Assembly: GCA_018715465.1 (NCBI GenBank)
Contig: DVLN01000137.1
Coordinates: 1-19,063, forward strand
Source of the DNA: Candidatus Faecivivens stercorigallinarum
GTDB lineage: Bacteria > Bacillota > Clostridia > Oscillospirales > Ruminococcaceae
Direction of reading: 5' to 3'
Length of the DNA stretch: 19,063 nt
Below the pieces are notes generated by a model that was not told the DNA's origin, did not search any database, and was given only the letters and a program-made list of their open reading frames with translations. Position 1 is the first letter of the stretch. Every line of letters begins with the position of its first letter. The position numbers and the translations under genes were made by a program. Below are positions 12,691 through 19,063 of this stretch, in pieces.

Positions 12691-14109
12691 TCAGATAGAT
12701 TCGTACAGCCGGATATATTTCTCGGCCGAAACGTCCCAGGAATAATCGCCGCTCATGCCGTTGAACATGATTCTGTCGCGGGACTCTTTATTATACCAGA
12801 TATCCAGCGCGCGTTCAATCGCATTGTACATATCCCAGGAATTATACGACTGGAAGTTGACACCGGTACCAGTGCCGGTCTCAGGATTATACGGGATAAC
12901 CGTATCTTTCAGACCGCCGACCGCATGGACGACCGGAATGGTACCATACCGCATCGAAATCAGCTGCGCAAGGCCGCAGGGTTCCGATTTACTGGGCATC
13001 AGGAACAGGTCTGCGCCAGCGTAGATCTTCTGCGCCATCGAAGACGAGAAGGTAATCATCGAACGCATCTTGTCATGATAAGCCGCATCACAGAACCGCA
13101 TGAAATCTTCGATCTCGGGATAGCCGGTGCCAAGGACAACCAGCTGGATATCCTTCTTCATCAGCTCTTCCATGATCGGGTACATCAGGTCGATACCCTT
13201 CTGAGAAGTCAGACGTCCAACCATGCCGATCATCGGAACATTGCCGTCGACCCGCAGTCCAAGTTCCTTTTGAAGGGCGAGCTTGTTGCCCATCTTCTTT
13301 TCACGGGTATTGGTATCGTAATGAACCGGGATCATCGGATCGGTCGCAGGGTTGAAGGTATCCACATCAATACCATTGACAATACCTGAAAGTTTATACC
13401 GTCTAGGACGAAGAATGCTGTCCAGTCCGAAGGAGAAATACGGATCAAGGATTTCATTCGCATAGCTTTCCGAAACAGTCGTCACCGCATTGGCCCGTTC
13501 AATCGCGCCCTTCATCAGATTGAGACATCCGTCATGTTCGATGACCGAGACCCAATCAGGCGGCAGCGCAAAAACCGTTCCCATTGTATCCAGGCCGTAT
13601 TTACCCTGGAATTCGATGTTGTGAATCGAGAAAACAGTTCTGATATATTCATATCCTTCCCGCCAGCGGTACTGACAGTCAAGATAAATCGGCACAGCAG
13701 CCGTATGCCAGTCGTTGGCATGGATAATATCCGGGAAGAAATCTACCTGAGGCAGAATCTCCAGCACTGCCCGCGAAAAATACGCGAACCGTTCGCCGTC
13801 GTCAAACTCACCATAGGGAGCTCTTCTACGGAAATAATATTCATTGTCGATCAGATAGTAGATTACACCATCGACTTCCGCTTCAAAAATGCCGCAGTAG
13901 CTGTTGCGCCAGCCGTGCATAAAGTAAAAATACTTCAGATAACGGCATTTATCCCGCATTTCCTGACGAATCGAGGAATACAGCGGCAGAACAACCCGGA
14001 CATCATGCCCTTTTGCAACCAGAGCTTTGGGCAGTGCGCCCGCAACGTCACCCAGTCCGCCGACCTTGATAAAGGGCAGCGCCTCAGCAGCCGCAAATAA
14101 AATTTTCAT
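12691..14109 (-). CDS. glgA: Glycogen synthase (ADP-glucose: alpha-1,4-glucan glucosyltransferase)
   Basis: 472 residues, GT5 family, close to the 477 of E. coli GlgA. Transfers glucose from ADP-glucose to the non-reducing end of the alpha-1,4 chain. The N-terminal nucleotide-sugar loop K15-VGGLGDVAGALPKAL is the family's KxGGL motif. HANDWHTA, FSIHNIEFQGKYG and VTTVSESYANEI follow in the first Rossmann domain. The second contains NGIDVDTFNPATD, GMVGRLTSQKGIDL and the catalytic/retaining motif PSKSEPCGLAQLISMRYGTIPVV. An ATG nine bases upstream in frame (14118) is fused to the Shine-Dalgarno GAAAGG. The ATG at 14109, eight bases after AAAGGA, is the better start and gives the usual MKILF beginning. 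It is fourth in the operon, preceded by a large intercistronic hairpin. Confidence 0.96.
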   Translation of the reverse strand: MKILFAAAEALPFIKVGGLGDVAGALPKALVAKGHDVRVVLPLYSSIRQEMRDKCRYLKYFYFMHGWRNSYCGIFEAEVDGVIYYLIDNEYYFRRRAPYGEFDDGERFAYFSRAVLEILPQVDFFPDIIHANDWHTAAVPIYLDCQYRWREGYEYIRTVFSIHNIEFQGKYGLDTMGTVFALPPDWVSVIEHDGCLNLMKGAIERANAVTTVSESYANEILDPYFSFGLDSILRPRRYKLSGIVNGIDVDTFNPATDPMIPVHYDTNTREKKMGNKLALQKELGLRVDGNVPMIGMVGRLTSQKGIDLMYPIMEELMKKDIQLVVLGTGYPEIEDFMRFCDAAYHDKMRSMITFSSSMAQKIYAGADLFLMPSKSEPCGLAQLISMRYGTIPVVHAVGGLKDTVIPYNPETGTGTGVNFQSYNSWDMYNAIERALDIWYNKESRDRIMFNGMSGDYSWDVSAEKYIRLYESI

Positions 14110-14132
14110 CGGTCTCATCCTTTCTTACGAAA

Positions 14133-14188
14133 GCCCCGGCCGCTGCCCGCCTGCTGGCAGACACCGAGCAGGCAGCCACCGCCGGGGC
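14133..14188. other. Large intercistronic hairpin between glgD and glgA
   Basis: GCCCCGGC (14133-14140) pairs with GCCGGGGC (14181-14188). Inside, CTG/CAG (14143-14145 with 14173-14175) and CCTGCT/AGCAGG (14150-14155 with 14167-14172) continue the stem. It ends only about ten bases from the glgA ribosome binding site. It has no T-run, so it is more likely a processing, stability or translation-modulating element than a terminator. Confidence 0.6.
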
Positions 14189-14198
14189 CGGCAAATCT

Positions 14199-15317
14199 TT
14201 ATACGACCTGACCCTTGGAGATAACGTAAGGGTAGGTAGGATAGCCACTCAGTACATGATCCGCCTGAATCTCAACATCCTTGTCGGTGATGACACAGTC
14301 GAGCTTCGCATCCGAATGGATGACCGAGTTCTGGCCGATTACGCAGTTTTTCAGTACTGCGCCCTTTTCGATCCGCACACCACGGAAAATGACACAGTTT
14401 TCGATGGTGCCATCAATCACGCAGCCATCGGCGATCAGGCTGTTTTTCGCCTTGCTCTCAAATCCGTAGAGGGTCGGCGCACTGTTTTTGACGCGGGTCA
14501 GAATCGGGGTCGGCGATTCAAATACCTCTTTACGGTTGGCGGGTGTCAGCATTTCCATGCTTGCCTTGTACAGGTCGCCAACGGTATTAATGACCGCGCA
14601 GTAACCCTTATGTTCAAAGCCACAGACACGCAGTTTGTTGATATTCCGGGTGATGAAATCCCGCTCGAAATCGGTCCAGCCGTAGGTATAAGCGCGCTCC
14701 AGCAGGCTCATCAGCAGTTCTTTGTTAAAGACGTAGACTTTCAGCCCCTGATTCTGGCAGTCGCTCATCTGACCGGCCGCATAATAAGCGTCGACAATGC
14801 GCCCATCGCGGTCCTCATCCAGCACGAGACCGTTATAAACCGCGTCGCTGCGTTTCTGGTAAGCGACGGTGATATCTGCATCTTTACTAATATGATACCG
14901 CACCAGTTCAGCAAAGTCAATGTTCATAACGATGTTCGTGTCCGACAAAATCACATATTCTTCGTTACAATCTTCCAAATATGCCCGGCAGGAGAGCAGA
15001 GCGTCGATCTTAGAGCGGCTTCTGGTTGCAGCCGAGTCTGCCTTGGCAAACGGGGTCAGGATCTTAAGGCCGCCATTTCTGCGGTCGAGGTCCCAGTCCT
15101 TGCCGGCGCCGAGATGGTCAACCAGCGAGCCATAATGTTCCTTGGTCAGAATGCCGATATTATTGACGCCGGATTTGACCAGCGAAGACAGAACAAAGTC
15201 GATCAGCCGGTAACGGCTTGCAAACGGGACGGTCGCAAGGGTGCGTTCCGCCGCCAGTTCATTGTTGACAGCGACAAAGCTGTCGGAAAAGAGTACACAC
15301 ATTGTTTTTGTAATCAT
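14199..15317 (-). CDS. glgD: GlgD subunit of glucose-1-phosphate adenylyltransferase
   Basis: 372 residues, homologous to the neighbouring GlgC but without its catalytic signatures. Where GlgC has GGQGSRL, GlgD reads FSDSFVAVNNELAAERTL. The conserved lysine of AKPAV is replaced in RTLATVPFASRYRLIDF, and the catalytic SGDHIYKMDY becomes LSDTNIVMNID. The shared fold is still evident (RLIDFVLSSLVKSGVNNIGILT, KDWDLDRRNGGLKIL), as is a C-terminal left-handed beta-helix of hexapeptide repeats (about 285-360). In Firmicutes, GlgD forms hetero-oligomers with GlgC and alters its activity and affinity, and that role is inferred here. GGAGG lies eight bases before the ATG. It starts 66 bases after the glgC stop, with no terminator between. 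Confidence 0.95.
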   Translation of the reverse strand: MITKTMCVLFSDSFVAVNNELAAERTLATVPFASRYRLIDFVLSSLVKSGVNNIGILTKEHYGSLVDHLGAGKDWDLDRRNGGLKILTPFAKADSAATRSRSKIDALLSCRAYLEDCNEEYVILSDTNIVMNIDFAELVRYHISKDADITVAYQKRSDAVYNGLVLDEDRDGRIVDAYYAAGQMSDCQNQGLKVYVFNKELLMSLLERAYTYGWTDFERDFITRNINKLRVCGFEHKGYCAVINTVGDLYKASMEMLTPANRKEVFESPTPILTRVKNSAPTLYGFESKAKNSLIADGCVIDGTIENCVIFRGVRIEKGAVLKNCVIGQNSVIHSDAKLDCVITDKDVEIQADHVLSGYPTYPYVISKGQVV

Positions 15318-15383
15318 TTAGGATACCTCCACATATTGTCAGCTCCGGTATTTCCGGTTCCAGATATCATGCCTGAGATCCGG

Positions 15384-16592
15384 TTATCTGTTGGCGTCGG
15401 GTTCAATCATCTCTTTGGGACGAACGACCTGGCCCTTCTTGATGATCGCGCCGCGTCCGACAACCGCGATGCCCCATTCGGACGCATCGGGATAATTGCA
15501 GGGATCGTCACCGACAATTGCGCCCTCTTCGATAATCGCGTCTTCGGCGATGATCGCATATTTGACGCTCGCACCCTTCTTGATTACGGTATTGCTCATG
15601 ACGACCGCCGAATTCAGCTCAGCGCCTTCCTCAACGGTTACGTTGGAGAAGAGGACCGAATACCACAGCTTGCCGTCAATCTCGCAGCCTTCTGTTACAA
15701 TCGACTCAGCGATCTCAGCATGCTCGTCAATATAGTGCGGCGGATGAGCCTCGCTTCTCGAATAGATCTTCCAGTCAGCCGAATCCAGCTGCAATCCGCT
15801 TTCGGGGTTGAGCAGGTCCATGTTAGCGTCCCACAGCGAGGAGATGGTTCCGACGTCTTTCCAGTAACCGTCGAACTCCCAGGCCATCAGCTTGTCGCCG
15901 TTGCCCAGCATCATCGGGATGATGTTCTTGCCGAAGTCGTTGGAGGAGTTGGGATCAGCCTCGTCAGCAATCAGTGCAGCACGCAGCTTCTTCCAGTTGA
16001 AGATGTAAATACCCATCGAAGCGAGGGTGGACTTGGGATGTTTGGGTTTTTCCTCAAATTCATAGATGGTATGGTCTTCGTTGCAGTTCATGATGCCGAA
16101 GCGGGAAGCTTCTTCCATCGAAACATTCAGCACCGCGATGGTCGCATCGGAGTTGTTTTCCTTATGATAAGCGAGCATCTTGGCGTAATCCATCTTGTAA
16201 ATATGGTCGCCCGAGAGGATCAGGACATTTTCAGGATCATACCGGTCGATAAAATTGATATTCTGATAAATTGCGTTAGCGGTACCCTTATACCATTCAC
16301 TGCCCTTGTCGGTCTGATAAGGAGGCAGGATATATACGCCGCCATTGAGACGGTCAAGGTCCCACGGCTGGCCGTTGCCGATATAGGAGTTCAGCTCCAG
16401 CGGGCGATACTGGGTCAGAACGCCAACTGTGTCGATTCCTGAATTAACGCAGTTGGAGAGCGGGAAGTCAATAATCTTGTACTTGCCGCCAAAGGAAACT
16501 GCGGGTTTTGCGACCTCCTTGGTCAGGACGTAAAGACGGGAGCCTTGTCCGCCTGCCAGAAGCATTGCAATCATGTCTTTTTTCTGTGTCAT
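15384..16592 (-). CDS. glgC: Glucose-1-phosphate adenylyltransferase, catalytic subunit
   Basis: 402 residues. Makes ADP-glucose and PPi from ATP and glucose-1-phosphate, the committed step of glycogen synthesis. The nucleotide-binding loop LAGGQGSRL is at residues 12-20, Lys29 lies in AKPAV, and the catalytic Asp129 is in LSGDHIYKMDY. Substrate motifs FEEKPKHP and SMGIYIF (about 185-203) follow. The C-terminal 120 residues form the hexapeptide beta-helix (IVTEGCEIDG, SVLFSNVTVEEGA, VMSNTVIKKGA). The frame extends six codons to a TTG at 16610, but that overlaps the ribosome binding site AAGAGG. The ATG at 16592 is nine bases after it and is chosen. It is second in the operon, 108 bases after glgB. 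Confidence 0.97.
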   Translation of the reverse strand: MTQKKDMIAMLLAGGQGSRLYVLTKEVAKPAVSFGGKYKIIDFPLSNCVNSGIDTVGVLTQYRPLELNSYIGNGQPWDLDRLNGGVYILPPYQTDKGSEWYKGTANAIYQNINFIDRYDPENVLILSGDHIYKMDYAKMLAYHKENNSDATIAVLNVSMEEASRFGIMNCNEDHTIYEFEEKPKHPKSTLASMGIYIFNWKKLRAALIADEADPNSSNDFGKNIIPMMLGNGDKLMAWEFDGYWKDVGTISSLWDANMDLLNPESGLQLDSADWKIYSRSEAHPPHYIDEHAEIAESIVTEGCEIDGKLWYSVLFSNVTVEEGAELNSAVVMSNTVIKKGASVKYAIIAEDAIIEEGAIVGDDPCNYPDASEWGIAVVGRGAIIKKGQVVRPKEMIEPDANR

Positions 16593-16617
16593 ACTGGTGC
16601 ACCTCTTCAAGATTTTT

Positions 16618-16654
16618 CAGCAGGCCGCCGCGCAAAAGGCAGCCTGCTGTTTTT
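16618..16654 (+). terminator. Terminator-like hairpin in the glgB-glgC gap, oriented against the genes
   Basis: CAGCAGGC (16618-16625) pairs with GCCTGCTG (16642-16649), with GCC/GGC continuing after one mismatch. On the plus strand it is followed by TTTTT (16650-16654); on the minus strand, the direction of the genes, A residues follow. It could stop antisense transcription or act simply as an intercistronic hairpin. Confidence 0.5.
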
Positions 16655-16700
16655 GGGTATCCTGCCTTATATCATAAACATCTGAAATCCGTCCAGATGA

Positions 16701-18842
<2,142 letters not shown>

Positions 18843-18999
18843 TTTATAACCTCTTCTTCATCATCTGATGTGCGGCATGAGACATCCCGCACCTGTAATA
18901 TAACTATCCACCGCCGCCAGAACAGTCAGCTCCGCGGCAGCCATATAAAAATAACGGTCAGACTCAAAACATGATCCGCAATCTTATATATCTGCATCT

Positions 19000-19028
19000 A
19001 TCTTAACACAGTTTACAGCCATTGTAAA
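19000..19028 (-). promoter_or_regulatory. Promoter of the glgBCDAP operon
   Basis: On the minus strand, TTTACA (19028-19023) is followed after exactly 17 bases by TAAGAT (19005-19000). Predicted transcription start is near 18993, leaving a leader of about 150 bases before glgB. The leader contains a possible stem CTGCCGC/GCGGCGG (about 18910-18942). No other promoter of this quality is seen in the cluster. Confidence 0.65.
19012..19028. promoter_or_regulatory. Operator-like inverted repeat over the glg -35 box
   Basis: TTTACA (19012-19017) and TGTAAA (19023-19028) form a perfect 6-5-6 inverted repeat. One arm is the -35 hexamer itself and the other lies inside the spacer. This is the geometry of a repressor site. 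It does not match the CcpA cre consensus, and no regulator gene is in the window. Confidence 0.45.
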
Positions 19029-19063
19029 TAATAACCGAAAGATTTTTCCGGTTTCAGGCGTAG

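Noticed and set aside
14256..16442. A 728-codon open frame antisense to glgD and glgC
   Set aside because: The opposite strand encodes two unmistakable enzymes with catalytic motifs and ribosome binding sites. The antisense frame runs straight through both genes and the gap, has no ribosome binding site, and its peptide has no recognisable domain. It is a by-product of codon bias.
16663..16697. Possible internal promoter for glgC (TGGACG, 18 bases, TATAAG on the minus strand)
   Set aside because: The -35 box has four of six matches and the spacer is long. The operon is already explained by the upstream promoter.

Overview
The window looks like a chromosomal segment of a Gram-positive, moderately GC-rich member of the Clostridia, most likely an Oscillospiraceae/Ruminococcaceae-type gut anaerobe. 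The evidence is the glgB-glgC-glgD-glgA-glgP order with a separate GlgD subunit (a Firmicutes arrangement), a CBS/DRTGG-type family II pyrophosphatase, consensus sigma-A promoters, strong AAAGGA/GGAGG ribosome binding sites and clostridial-type small proteins. The exact genus cannot be read from the sequence alone.

Left part (1-6770): the 3' end of an unrecognised gene is closed by a strong terminator. A promoter then drives a plus-strand pair, a nucleoside hydrolase and a CBS-domain inorganic pyrophosphatase, which ends at a shared convergent terminator. Facing it on the minus strand are, from right to left, a cysteine-rich protein of unknown function, a SigH-like sigma factor with a near-perfect promoter, a degenerate tRNA-like sequence, a double zinc-ribbon protein and a diacylglycerol/lipid kinase.

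Middle (6900-9412): a plus-strand run holds a GNAT acetyltransferase, then a promoter with a structured leader driving a patatin-like lipase and AsnA (ammonia-dependent asparagine synthetase), probably as an operon. It is followed by 655 bases without a convincing gene (9413-10067). This stretch is packed with inverted repeats, several resembling dispersed multi-hairpin intergenic elements, and includes a bidirectional terminator between the convergent asnA and glgP.

Right part (10068-19063): a complete minus-strand glycogen operon. GlgC (helped by the non-catalytic GlgD) makes ADP-glucose and PPi, GlgA elongates the alpha-1,4 chain, GlgB adds alpha-1,6 branches and GlgP phosphorolyses the polymer back to glucose-1-phosphate. 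One good promoter lies upstream of glgB, with an inverted repeat over its -35 box that could be an operator. Hairpins sit in three of the four intercistronic gaps. GlgB carries an unusual 73-residue lysine/alanine-rich C-terminal tail. The pyrophosphatase at the other end of the window could pull the GlgC reaction forward, but that link is inference.

No clearly new multi-gene system was found. The best leads are the GlgB basic tail, the palindrome island, the anticodon-arm-deleted tRNA-like element, the cysteine-rich conserved-looking protein, and the operator-like repeat at the glg promoter.
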